Shown here: positions 12,386-35,518 of the stretch, in pieces
Numbering within the stretch: the first letter of the stretch is position 1
Layout of the letters: every line of letters begins with the position of its first letter
DNA from: Fragum whitleyi
Taxonomy: Eukaryota > Mollusca > Bivalvia > Cardiida > Cardiidae
Assembly (NCBI GenBank): GCA_948146395.1
Contig: OX411543.1
Span: forward strand, 71,600,948-71,664,947
Reading direction: 5' to 3'
DNA length: 64,000 nt
Translations under genes and position numbers: made by a program
Notes under the pieces: generated by a model
Seen by the model: the letters and a program-made list of their open reading frames with translations, nothing else
What the model was told of the DNA's origin: nothing
Databases searched by the model: none

Positions 12386-12514
12386 ATTGTTTTGTTTTTG
12401 CATGGGTTGTTATGAAACACTTAGTATTATTGTTTTATTTTTGCATGGGTTGTTATGAAACACTTAGTATTATTGTTTTGTTTTTGCATGGGTTGTTATG
12501 AAACACTTAGTATT
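12386..12514 (+). repeat. Three tandem copies of a 43-bp unit
   Basis: A unit starting ATTGTTTTGTTTTTGCATGG and ending AAACACTTAGTATT occurs at 12386, 12429 and 12472 with almost no change. It abuts the right end of the preceding MITE. The near identity of copies indicates recent expansion. Confidence 0.85.
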
Positions 12515-12573
12515 AATTCTTATTTGGTTTGTAAACAAGGTATAGGTTTCAGTTTGTAAATGATTTTATTTTC

Positions 12574-13814
12574 AGCTCACCTGAGCACAAAGAGCTCAAG
12601 GTGAGCTGTTGTGATTGTGCAATGTCCGTCGTCAGTCGGTCATCGTCCCTCGTCCACAATTTCTTTAAACATCTTCTCTTCCTAAACCAGTGGACCAATC
12701 TTGATGCAACTTGGCAGGGATGTTCCCTTGGTCAAGCTCTACCAAAATTGTTCAAATAAATGAAATCCACCCTTAACTTTCCCTTTACCCTTCACAAAAA
12801 GGGTGAAAATAGGAAAATCTTCAAATTTCTTCTCTGAAATCAGAAGGCAGACAGCTTTCATATTTGGTATGTAATATCATCTAGTGGATCTCTACTAAGT
12901 TTGTTCATATCAAGACCCTGGGGGTCATTTTTGGGCTTTACACGGATGCAACCCTTTTTACATAGCATCAAAGAGCGTAAATCTTCAAAAATCTTCTCCT
13001 CTAAAATCAGATGGCATACACCTATCAAATTTGTTATGTAGCATCATCAAGTGGGCCTCTACCAAGTTTGTTCATATCAAGAACCTCGGGTCATATGTGG
13101 ACTTTACCTGGGCGCATCCCTTTTAGCTATTCTGAGAATGAAGGGTAAAATAAAGAAATTCTTCAAAAATCTTCTCCTCTGAAACAAGATGGCAAACAGC
13201 TTTTATATTTGGTATGTAGCATCATCTAGTGGGCCTCTATCAAGTTTGATCATATGAAGACCCTGGGATCATATTTGGGCTCTGGGTGCAACCCTTTTTA
13301 CATGGAATCAAAGAGCGAAAATCTTCTTCTCCGAAACCAGATGGCACACAGCTTTCATATTTGGTATGAAGCATCATGAATTTGGCCCCTACCAAGTTTG
13401 TTAATATCAAGACCCTAGGGTCATATTTGGGCTCCACCCCGGTGCACGGATATCCCTTTTAGCTCATCTAAGCATGATGGGTGAAAATACGAAAATCTTC
13501 TAGAAACTTCTTCTCTGAAACCAGAAGGCAGATTGCTTTCATATTTAGTATGTAGCATCGTCTAGTTGACCTCTACCAAGTTTGTTCATATCAAGACCCT
13601 GGGGTTATATTTGAGCTCCACCCGGGTGCATCCCTTTTAACATAGAATCAAAAGGCGAAAAGGCACATTCTTCTTGCTCTTGGCTGAAAACATTCCATGG
13701 TATTGATCTTATGTAGAATTATCTCCTTGTTGACATCTGCCTATTTAATTAATGTGTTGTCCTAGGGGTCAAAGAGACTCAGGTAAGCGATCTAGGACCA
13801 TCATGGTCCTCTTG
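12574..13814 (+). mobile_element. Family A element, copy A1 (pearl / Helentron-associated type)
   Basis: The 5' end AGCTCACCTGAGCACAAAGA continues into a foldback (GAGCTCAAGGTGAGCT). A CGTC-rich stretch follows, then about five degenerate units of 150-180 bp. Each unit has ATCTTCTCCTCTGAAACCAG, ATGGCACACAGCTTTCATAT, GTATGTAGCATCATCTAGTG, GTTCATATCAAGACCCTGGG and CAACCCTTTT. The 3' end has CAGGTAAGCGATC, the hairpin AGGACCATCATGGTCCT, then CTTG with T beyond. This layout matches what is described for bivalve pearl elements and Helentron-associated elements. No protein is encoded. Confidence 0.7.
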
Positions 13815-13834
13815 TTACATTTCTTTTTGGTTTT

Positions 13835-14631
13835 GAGGTTTCCAGGAAATCGTTGGGTGGTAGTCCAGGGATCAACCCCTCAACCAGTTTATACAACATA
13901 ATCAGATGCAAGTCCTTTCTGTATGATTGGAGTGGTGGTAGTCCCAAGTTCTATTCCTGTAGATGTGATGAAACCAGTTTCTTGAGATTTGAAGTCGTTC
14001 TTTATTATAATAAATCTTACTGCTCTATGATGGATTTTTTGCTAGTTTATCGAAGTTTTTCTGTTGGTTGGGGTCCCAAGTTATAGATCCATATTCAATG
14101 ATAGAACATACCATTGATAATTTGATATGTGGCCAACTTTTTTGCAATTTTCAGGGCAACATTTCAGGTTTCTACTTAGAAATCCAAGAGTGAAATTATC
14201 TTTCTTGGTGACTTTATCAATACGGGTTGTCCAAGTTAGGTCTCTTTAACTTTTTATATTTGTAATCCAAGATATGGGTTGTCATGTACCTCTTCAAGGA
14301 TATGATTATCAAGGGTGTAGAATTTCGAGAGTTGTTTACAGGTACCCATTATGTAGCATAATTTCACATTAAACCTCATACCCCATGTTTTAGCTCAAGT
14401 TTCCAGGTTGTTCAGGTCATTCTGAAGCTCTATATTTGGTCTTTAAAGTTGTTGATTGAACGGTAGAGGAGGCAATTGTCTGCCAAAAGCCAAACTTTAG
14501 AAGTTACTGATTCCAGTAAGTCATTGATGTGGCAAAGGAAAAGCAGAGGTCCTAGTACAGTCCCTTGTGGGAAACCAGATCCTAATGGTACTGACTCAGA
14601 GTATTCCCCTTCAACAGCTGTCCTCATTGTT
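13835..14631 (-). mobile_element. LINE reverse transcriptase, C-terminal part (broken)
   Basis: Minus-strand reading gives VEGEYSESVPLGSGFPQGTV and LGPLLFLCHINDLLESV, the RT finger/palm blocks. After a frame break comes LQNDLNNLETWAK, and then TLGFLSRNLKCCPENCKKVG, typical of the RT thumb of CR1/Jockey-like LINEs. The catalytic FADD box reads LADN, so the enzyme is dead. The upstream half of the same type of RT lies at 18947-20050 on the same strand. The two halves appear to be one element split by later insertions, with about 25 residues between KLLK and VEGE not found. Confidence 0.75.
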
Positions 14632-14872
14632 AGCTCCACTGGCCAAAGGCCAGAGAGCTATTGCCATGGCGGTGTGTCTGTCATGTGTCCGTCTGTGCCT
14701 GCATGTGTGCGTAAACTTTTTCTTTTAACGTCTTCTTCTCCCAAACCAATGGGCAGATGGGCAGATTTTCATGAAACTTGGTAGAAATGGTTCTTGGGTG
14801 ACCCTCTACTTAAATTGTGAAAGAAATTTTGATTGACCCCCAAATATGGGCGTGGCAGGGCGTGACATTTTT
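14632..14872 (+). mobile_element. Family B element, 5' part (interrupted by A2)
   Basis: It starts AGCTCCACTGGCCAAAGGCC, the family B 5' palindrome, inside the LINE. CATGGCGGTGTGTCTGTC and a GTCCGTCTG-rich stretch follow, then a core unit (CTTCTCCCAAACCAATGGG, TTCATGAAACTTGGTAGAAA, TTGGGTGACCCTCTACTT). It stops at ...CGTGACATTTTT, where A2 is inserted, and resumes at 17390. Its own 3' end was not found. Confidence 0.7.
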
Positions 14873-17389
14873 AGCTCACCTGAGCACGTAGTGCTCATGT
14901 GAGCTATTGTGATCACCTTTCGTCCGGCGTCCGTCCGTCGGTCGTCGGTCGTCGTCCGGCGTCCGTCAACAATTTCTTTAAACGACATCTCCTAAACTAC
15001 TGGGCCAATTAACTCCAAATTTTACAGAAATGTTGCTTAGGTGGTCCCCTTCAAAAATAGCTAAAAGAATTGAAATCCATGAAAAACTGTGGTTGCTATG
15101 GCAACAAAAGGTGAAATTTTAAGAAAATCTTAAAAATTCTTCTTCTTCTCAACCAGTAGTCCTACAGACTTAAAACTTGGCATGGATGATCAGTTCATAG
15201 ACCTGAATAAAAATAGCTAAAATTATAACTTTTGGGCCACCAGGTGCGGAGCACCAGGGGGGAGGGGGTAGTACTTTGGGTAAATTTTGTTATCTTTAAG
15301 TTTCTTCTTCTCCGGAACCAGGAGCCCTACAGACTTGAAACTTGGCATGGAGGATCAGCATATGGACCTTTATATATATAGCTAAAATCATGACTGTAGA
15401 TTCACCAGGTGCGGAGCATCAGGGGGGAGAGGGTAGTACTTTTGTGAAAATTTTGTAATCTTTAACCTTCTTCTTCTTCTGAACCACAAGCCCTACAGAC
15501 TTGAAACTTGGCATGGAGGATCAGATCATAGACCTTAATAAAAATAGCTGAAATTATATCTTTTGGGCCACCAGGTGCGGAGCACCATGGGGGAGGGGGT
15601 AGTACTTTGGGTAAATTTTGTAATCTTTAAGTTTCTTCTTCTTCTGAACCAGGAGCCTTACAGACTTGAAAATCGGCATGGATGATCAGCATATGGACCT
15701 TAATATAAATAGCTAAAATCATGACTGTAGATTCACCAGGTGCGGAGCATCAGGGGGGAGAGGGTAGTACTTTTGTGAAAATTTTGTAATCTTTAACCTT
15801 CTTCTTCTTCTGAACCACAAGCCCTACAGACTTGAAACTTGACATGGAGGACCAGCTCATAGACCTTAATAAAAATAGCTAAAATAATATCTGTTGGGTT
15901 GCCAGGTGCGGAGCACCAGGGGGGAGGGGGGAGTACTTTTGTGAAAATTTTGTAACATTAACCTTCATCTTCTTCTGAACCAGGAGCCTGACAGATTTGA
16001 ATATTGGCATGGATGATCAGCATATGGACCTTTATATAAATAGCTAAAATCATGACTGTAGATTCACCAGGTGCAGAGCATCAGGGGGGAGAGGGTAGTA
16101 CTTTTGTGAAAATTTTGTAATCTTTAACCTTCTTCTTCTTCTGAACCACAAGCCCTACAGACTTGAAACTTGGCATGGAGGATCAGCTCATAGATCTTAA
16201 TAAAAATAGCTAAAATAATATCTGTTGGGCTGCCAGGTGCGGAGCACCAGGGGGGAGGGGGGAGTACTTTTGTGAAAATTTTGTAATCTTTTACCTTCAT
16301 CCTCTTCTGAACCAGGAGCCTGACAGATTTAAATATTGGCATGGATGATCAGCATATGGACCTTAATATAAATAGCTAAAATCACGACTGTAGATTCACC
16401 AGGTGCAGAGCATCAGGGGGGAGAGGGTAGTACTTTTGTGAAAATTTTGTAATCTTTAACCTTCTTCTTCTTCTGAACCACAAGCCCTACAGACTTGAAA
16501 CTTGACATGGAGGACCAGCTCATAGACCTTAATAAAAATAGCTAAAATCATGACTGTAATGCCACCAGGTGCAGGGCACATGGGGGGAGGGGGTAGTACT
16601 TTTGTGAAAATTTTGTAACATTAACCTTCATCTTCTAATGAACCAGGAGCCCTATAGACTTCAATATTGGCATGGATGATAAGCATATGGATCTAAAATA
16701 AAATAGCTAAAATCATGAATGTAGGGTCGCCAGATGCGGAGCATTAGGGGGGAGGGGGTATTTCTTTGGATCAATTTTGAAATCTTTAACCTTATTCTTC
16801 TTCTGGATCAGAAACCCTACAGACTTGAAAATTGTTATGGGTGATCAATATATGGACATTAATGAAAATAGCTAAAATCAGAACTGTTGGGTCACCAGGT
16901 GCTGAGTGTCTTGGGGAGGGGGTAGTACTTTGGATCATTTTTGAAATCTTTAACTTCTTCTAATGAACCAAGAGTCCTACAGACTTGAAAATTGGTATGG
17001 ATGATCAGCATATGGACATTAATTGAATTAGCTAAAATCATGACTGTAGATTCACCAAGTGCAGAGCATCTTGGGGGAGGGGGAGTGCTTTGTTGAGAAT
17101 TTTGAATCCCTACAGCCTTTATATTTGACATGGATTATTCAACTCATTAAAGAAAACTTTAAAAGTCTCAGACTCAGCCTGTATATCTGGCATAGATTTG
17201 CTGATCACAGACCTTCTATGAAAAAAGCTTAAATAAATAATGACCAGGGGAGGAGTAGGGGGGGGGGGATTATTTCAAATGTTATCTGATTGAATAAGTG
17301 AAAATCTCTTTTTTCTGTGGTTGCATGGACATACCAAGGTAATGAAGCTTTTATCTCAGGTGAGCGACCCAGGGCCAACGGCCCTCTTG
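14873..17389 (+). mobile_element. Family A element, copy A2, with about 12 core units
   Basis: The 5' end AGCTCACCTGAGCACGTAGT folds back on CATGTGAGCT and is followed by a GTCCGTCGGTCGTCGG microsatellite. From about 15125 to 17110 roughly twelve units of 130-180 bp follow. They carry CTTCTTCTGAACCA, CCTACAGACTTGAAACTTGG, CATGGAGGATCAGC, AAAATAGCTAAAATCATGAC, CACCAGGTGCGGAGCA and a G-rich GGGGGGAGAGGGTAGTACTT. The 3' end is CTCAGGTGAGCGACC, then the hairpin GGGCCAACGGCCC and TCTTG, then T. It sits in a T run of the family B element: flanks CGTGACATTTTT and TTTCACTTTG match the uninterrupted CGTGGCATTTTTTCACTTTG at 17534-17553. Confidence 0.75.
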
Positions 17390-17640
17390 TTTCACTTTGA
17401 AATCTTTATAGATCTTCTCCTCCCAAAACATTGGGCCAATTTCAATGAAACTTGGTGGAAATGTTCCTTTGGTGACCCTCATCTAAAATTGTTGAAGAAA
17501 TTTTTATGGACCCCCAATTATGGGGGTGGCAGGGCGTGGCATTTTTTCACTTTGAAATCTTTAAAGATCTTCTCCTCCCAAAACATTGGTCCAATTTCAA
17601 TGAAACTTGGTAGAAATGTTCCTTGGGTGGCCCCCCTTTG
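17390..17640 (+). mobile_element. Family B element, core units resumed after A2
   Basis: Two units of about 145 bp: TTTCACTTTGAAATCTTTA, AGATCTTCTCCTCCCAAAAC, ATTGGGCCAATTTCAATGAA, CTTGGTGGAAATGTTCC, then GGGTGGCAGGGCGTGGCATT. They continue the family B element begun at 14632. After about 17640 the sequence no longer matches the unit and no 3' terminal hairpin is seen, so this copy is truncated. Confidence 0.65.
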
Positions 17641-17695
17641 TAATTTTAAAGCTGTTTCAGTATGTTACCCCTTATACCAAAGTGTTGCAGTTTTT

Positions 17696-18946
17696 AGCTC
17701 ACCTGAGCACGAAGTGCTCAAGGTGAGCTTTTGTGGTCGTGTGATGTCCGTCGTCCGTCGTCAGTCGTGCGTCGTGTGTCGTCAACATTTACCGTGTAGA
17801 CACTCTAGAGGCCACATTTTTTGCCCAATCAACCTGAAATTTGGTCAGAATGATTGTCTTGATGAAATCTCGGACAAGTTCGAAATTGGGTCAATTGGGG
17901 TCAAAAATGAGGTCACGGGGTCAAATCTAAGAAAAACCTTGTAGACACTGTAGAAGCCATATTTTTTGCCAAATCAACCTGAAATTTGGTCAGAATGATT
18001 GTCTTGATAAAATCTCGGACAAGTTCAAAATTGGGTCAATTGGGGTCAAAAATGAGGTCACGGGGTCAAATCTTAGAAAAACCTTGTAGACACTCTAGAA
18101 GCCATATTTTTTGCCCAATCAACCTGAAATTTGGTCAGAATGATTGTCTTGATGAAATCTCGGACAAGTTCAAAATTGGGTCAAATGGGGTCAAAAATGA
18201 GGTCATAGGGTCAATTCTCAGAAAAACCTTGTAGACACTGTAGAGGCCATATTTTTTGCCCAATCAACCTGAAATTTGGTCAGTATGATCATCTTGATGA
18301 AATCTCGGACAGTTCAAAATTGGGTCAATTGGGGTCAAAAATGAGGTCACGGGGTCAAATATTAGAAAAACCTTGTTGGCACTCTAAAAGCCATATTTTT
18401 TGCCCAATCAACCTGAAATTTGGTAAGAATTATTGTTTTGATGAAATCTCGGACAAGTTCGAAATTGGGTCAAGTGGGGTCAAAAATGAGGTCAAGGGGT
18501 CAAATCTTAGAAAAACCTTGTAGACACTCTAGAAGCCATATTTTTTGCCCAATCAACCTGAAAATTGGTCAGAATCAATTGTCTTGATGAAATCTGGGAC
18601 AAGTTCGAAATTGGGTCAATTGGGGTCAAAAATGAAGTCACAGGGTCAAATATTGGAAAAACCTTGTAAACACTCTAGAAGCCATATTTTTTGCCTGATC
18701 AACCTGAAAATTGGTCAGAATGATCATCTTGATGAAATCTAGGTCAATTTTGAAATTGGGTCAAGTGGGGTCAAAAATGAGGTCACGGGGTCAAATCTTA
18801 GAAAAACCTTGTAAGCAGTGTAGGGGCATCATTTTTGCCCAATCGACCTGAAATTTGGTAAGAATTCTTCATCCTTTCTAAATCACTTTAAACTATTTTC
18901 GACAGTTCATTCAGGTGAGCGATTTAGGGCCACTATGGCCCTCTTG
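17696..18946 (+). mobile_element. Family A element, copy A3, with a 145-bp satellite-like core
   Basis: The 5' end AGCTCACCTGAGCACGAAGT folds back on GCTCAAGGTGAGCT; a GTCCGTCGTCCGTCG stretch follows. From 17796 there are seven units of 144-146 bp (starts near 17796, 17941, 18086, 18231, 18375, 18520, 18665) and a partial one from 18811. Units contain GTAGACACTCTAGAAGCC, TTTTTTGCCCAATCAACCTG, AAATTTGGTCAGAATGAT and GGGTCAATTGGGGTCAAAAA. The 3' end has CAGGTGAGCGATT, the hairpin GGGCCACTATGGCCC, TCTTG and T. Long plus-strand frames here are by-products of the repeat and shift between units, since 145 is not a multiple of three. Confidence 0.75.
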
Positions 18947-19202
18947 TTTCAGTAGTTTTTTGTGTGGTACTGTGTCAAAGGCTTTAGAGAAGTCTAAGAT
19001 TGCTATGTCTTCTTGTTTGGATTTGTCATATTGGGATAGGAAATCTTCTAGGGTTGTAAGTAGTTGGGTTTCACAGGAATACCCTGATCTGAAGCCATGA
19101 TTTAGAGTAGTTAAGATATTATTGTTTTCCAGATGGTTAAGGATGTGTTGATATATGATATGTTCTAGGAGTTTACATGGTACTGAAGTTAGGGATACTA
19201 GA
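18947..19202 (-). mobile_element. LINE reverse transcriptase, middle part
   Basis: The minus strand reads SLTSVPCKLLEHIIYQHILN, then TTLNHGFRSGYSCETQLL, then EDIAILDFSKAFDTVPHKKL. DFSKAFDTV is the RT palm block that carries a catalytic aspartate in this class. The frame runs cleanly from 19202 down to 18947, where the family A3 element borders it. The N-terminal side continues past a small inserted MITE at 19203-19382. Confidence 0.85.
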
Positions 19203-19382
19203 GCCAGTTTCATCAAAACATTTAAGACACACTTTTGTCTTACCGATGACTTACCACATATTTAGGACAAAAATCACGTATCACCAATCTATCAATACAT
19301 ATGTAAAGTTATTGTTGTTGTTACTGTTTTGAAAGTCTTCAGTAAGACAAAAATGTGTCCTAAATGTTTTGATGAAACTGGC
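19203..19382. mobile_element. 180-bp MITE inserted in the LINE
   Basis: Imperfect terminal inverted repeats of about 41 bp: GCCAGTTTCATCAAAACATT at the left and AATGTTTTGATGAAACTGGC at the right, extended inward by AAGACACACTTTTGTCTTAC. It interrupts the RT reading between the YRP and SLTSV codons, so the empty site is known to within a few bases. A short target duplication of 2-3 bp is possible but not clear. Confidence 0.8.
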
Positions 19383-20050
19383 CCCAGGTCTGTAGTTTTC
19401 GGCTTGGTGTTTGTAGCCTTTCTTGAATATGCAGGAGATGTTTGAATCTCTCGGAGACTCCAGTCTTGTGGGAGTTCCCCCGTGTCTAAAGATAGCTGGA
19501 ATAAGATGGTGAGTAAAGGTGCCAGTTCATTTGAACATTCTTTGAGTATTCTATTCAGGAGATTGTCTGGTCCTGAGGCTTTTGTTGCATTAATTTTATT
19601 AAGTAGTTTCTTTACTCCTTCTACTATGATTTAAATTTGACTGATGCATTTTGTAATTTTGTTTAGATCTGGCATGTTGTCATTTGTACCCTTAGTAAAG
19701 ACTGATTGGAATTGTTTGATCATAAGTATTTCAGCTTTCCCTTTGCTGTCAGTGACTATTTCGCTTCCTGATTTGAGTGGGGCGAATCCTACTGAGTCTT
19801 ATTTTTTTAGCTTTGATGTATCTCCAGAATGGCTTAGTGTTGTTATTGTTCAGTCTATCAAGTATGTTTTGATTAATGAATTCCCATTCTGCCTTTCAGA
19901 AGTATTCTTTTACATTTCTTTTGATAGTGCTTGCAATTGTTCCATTTGTTAGACTTCTTAGCTTGTTTATAAAGTAGGCTTTTTTTCCCTGAGCATTTTC
20001 TTCTCCTTGTGTTTGATCCAGGGTGTAGAGTGCTTGTAGATTACGTTTTT
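19383..20050 (-). mobile_element. LINE reverse transcriptase, N-terminal part and linker
   Basis: The minus strand directly beyond the MITE reads KKGYKHQAENYRP after a LPQDWSL-like block, the upstream RT motifs. Further toward 20050 the frame is broken by stops and shifts, but the sequence keeps the character of the region between endonuclease and RT. No complete endonuclease could be read. Together with 18947-19202 and 13835-14631 this forms one decayed LINE on the minus strand. Confidence 0.6.
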
Positions 20051-20401
20051 TTATGGTATGTGTTTATGAATTGATTCATAGATTAAAAATCATTTCTGTG
20101 TTTGTTTGAATGTGTGAAGGCTAACTAGCAACTTAAAGACTTTAAGACCTTCATATCATGAACCCTACTACTATCATTTGTGTCAAAATCACGACCCTTG
20201 ATTTTAAAAACAAATACTTTTGCAGCTAAATCTAGGTAGGCCTAGCAGTCCCAAAATGACTGAATGCAATAGGGTGTAACTTTCACTGAATATTCAATGT
20301 TAGATGATCATGCACATAGTGTCACCATTTCTAGATTTTACGCTGCATTACTGTAAAAGGTTCTTTGTTGAAATTTTTCCTATGGCAGAGTACATTGTTA
20401 C
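20051..20401. other. Upstream flank of CDC7, nothing recognised
   Basis: AT-rich sequence without a convincing exon. It lies between the decayed LINE and the foldback element directly upstream of CDC7. If CDC7 has an untranslated 5' exon it could lie here, but no distinct donor or promoter motif stands out. Confidence 0.3.
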
Positions 20402-20411
20402 TATTCCACCC

Positions 20412-20833
20412 CATTCGGAACACTACTCGGCCAATCTCATGATTAACCTCGGATGTACATAGACAGACTATTTTGAAAACTACAGGAAAACCTTGGAAAA
20501 ACTTGAGGACGTCAGTAAAAAATGGGGTAAGCCAATGAAATTTTGAGTGAAAACATTCAACGTCGCCAAGTCACTGACGCGAAATCATTGTATCCTTAAA
20601 ATACCTTTAGATTCTTAAATAACGGCTGAAAAATATTAATTTTTGAGATCATTCTCAAAAATTAAGATTTTTCAGCCGTTAACTAGTTTAAAAATATTAA
20701 TCTAAAGATAGCGTATTTTGTTTCCGCGCTAGTTTTGCAAATAAAATGCACAATTTTGTTACATACCCATCCGTCTTATATACATCCAAGGTATGTCGTA
20801 GTTTAGGGAAATGGCCGAGTGATGTTCTGAATG
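20412..20833. mobile_element. Mutator-like MITE (family G), copy 1, directly upstream of CDC7
   Basis: Terminal inverted repeats CATTCGGAACACTACTCGGC and its counterpart ending GCCGAGTGATGTTCTGAATG. Imperfect 10-bp direct repeats flank it: TATTCCACCC (20402-20411) and TATTCCAACC (20834-20843). A second, inner inverted repeat (AACGGCTGAAAAATATTAAT / AAGATTTTTCAGCCGTT, with TTTTTGAGA / TCTCAAAAA) makes a nested foldback in the middle. It ends 63 bp before the CDC7 start codon. A second copy lies at 22583-22990. Confidence 0.8.
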
Positions 20834-20896
20834 TATTCCAACCAAGAGTGCTAGAAATTTCCTTTCCATGATTACAGACAAGAAGTCAATAAGGCC

Positions 20897-33685
<12,789 letters not shown>

Positions 33686-33756
33686 TAGTCTGTGACTTCA
33701 AACACACAACCTCAGCTGTCACAATTGATATTGATGAATATTTATACTTGTATTTT

Positions 33757-33762
33757 AATAAA
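33757..33762 (+). terminator. Poly(A) signal of CDC7
   Basis: AATAAA 72 bases after the CDC7 stop codon (TTTTAATAAAATTAC). It is the first such hexamer downstream; a short 3' UTR is inferred. Confidence 0.7.
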
Positions 33763-33851
33763 ATTACTTTGTTCAATTGGGTTTGTTATCAACCCAGGAC
33801 ATCTGGGTCTGCACTAGCCTAATGAGAAACTTGATGAGACTCCTGAATAAT

Positions 33852-34429
33852 TATGCACCTCTTATCGAATTTTGTTTTACCGTTATCTGTCCATCCATCT
33901 GTCTGTCAGCAAAACTTAATATTGCCAATATCTTCAAGTCTATTGAACATTCAATGCTCATAATTGACATAATGATAGATCTCAATGATCTGCATCTGCT
34001 GAAATACCAAAGCCAAGGTCATGTACCAGGTTATGTCATCTGGTAAGGTCAAATAACTCAAAAACTTAACTGAAAAACTTAAAATAGTTGACATTTTCAA
34101 GTCTATTTAAGATACAAAGCTCATATTTGGCATAATGATAGATCTCAATGATCCACATCTGCTGATACCCAAGTCAAGGTCTTGTAACAAGGACAAGGTC
34201 ACCTGTCAAGGTTAAACTTCTTAAAAACATGACCAAAAAACACAAATTGTTCAGTTTGTTCAAGCATAGTATAGATACCTTTCTCATAATTGGCATGATG
34301 AAAGATCTCAGTGGTGTACATCTGTAGGTATCAAGGTAAAGGTCATGTGAAAAGGTCATGTTAAAAGGACGTAAACATTTTTTGGAAAAAAGCTGTTACA
34401 GGGCATTCTTGTTTCACAAACACATCCTG
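33852..34429 (+). mobile_element. Family C element, copy C2
   Basis: Starts near TATGCACCTCTTATCGAATT with CTGTCCATCCATCTGTCTGT. Three to four units of about 125 bp follow (CATAATGATAGATCTCAATG, ATCTGCTGATACCC, AAGGTCATGTACC-type blocks). It ends TGTTTCACAAACACATCCTG next to T. It lies within 200 bp of the CDC7 end. Confidence 0.65.
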
Positions 34430-35518
34430 TTTTCATGCTTGTATGGCTGTCTAGTCTGCTTTTGTCATCCCTGATATGTGACTTTGACCTGCAGGTTTAT
34501 CTAGTTTAAATTGCTTGGAAAAACGATGCCATATATTTTGAAAATCTTCATTAAATGTTATACGGGAAAATTTGTCCTTGACATTCATTGTGGACCTTGA
34601 CTTTTCTTTAAAGAAAAAAATGCTTTAGATGGCACATCATTTTTGCGTACAATGCCAGGAAATTATCTTAAAATCCATCCACAATTGTAGAAGATATGAT
34701 CTTGTCAAATTTGGACTACAATAAATGCACAAACACTAGAGATGGGCAAAGTAGAAATTTTTGTACTCGTGCATCAAGGTCTTGTTACCCTCTAGTACTT
34801 GAGTACCTAAAAATATATATATATCCTTATGTTCATTTGATCAACTAAATACAAATCCAGAATTCCTGTAAAGGGGTTCAAACGTACAATTCCGACAAGG
34901 TTTTAAGGGGCAAAGGTGTTGTGCTTCTGTGACTCTCAAATCAGTATTCAGGAATCTCAAAACTATCTGGGCCTGAGGTTATAAAACTTTTCTCATTCTC
35001 TATGCAAAATTTTCTCAAATTTCAATTTGAGAAAGCCATAATTCTGGTTTAATACTCATTTTAATATATGAACATAAAAAATATACTAGTCAAAACTTCT
35101 AACCAGCCACTTTAAAAACAAAGATAATTTTTTCTGTGGTGTTTGGATTTTCGTGAAATTTGTTATGTGAATTTTTAAGCAACTTTCCAGATGATTTTGG
35201 CGAAAAGTTACTGTTATTTCATTGAATTCAAAGCGCAACATGAGAAAAGCTGAAAAAGCTCTAAATTCACTCAGAGCTCAAAATATTGTCAATGTAGCGA
35301 TTTTGTCTCATGGGTCGTTAGCTGCAACATAGACTAGGAAAAGATTTGAAAATGTTCGACAATTGTGCGTGGCATATGGCCCTAGAAGAAAGGGATAGAG
35401 CTTATGTATGCAGAAAAACGGTTCCTAGAAACTACATGTAAAACACATTTTTCTTCAAAAATGCATAAAATATAGACTAATAATTCCCTTTGAGCTACAA
35501 AATGTAGGATATGTGAAA

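Noticed and set aside
14476..14784. 102-residue plus-strand open frame
   Set aside because: It overlaps the antisense of the LINE reverse transcriptase and the family B 5' end; the reverse strand explains the sequence.
17321..18742. Long plus-strand open frames with repeated peptides (HIFCPINLKFGQNDCLDEIS)
   Set aside because: They arise from the 145-bp tandem unit. 145 is not a multiple of three, so the frame changes from unit to unit, and there are no splice or start signals; a repeat by-product, not a protein.
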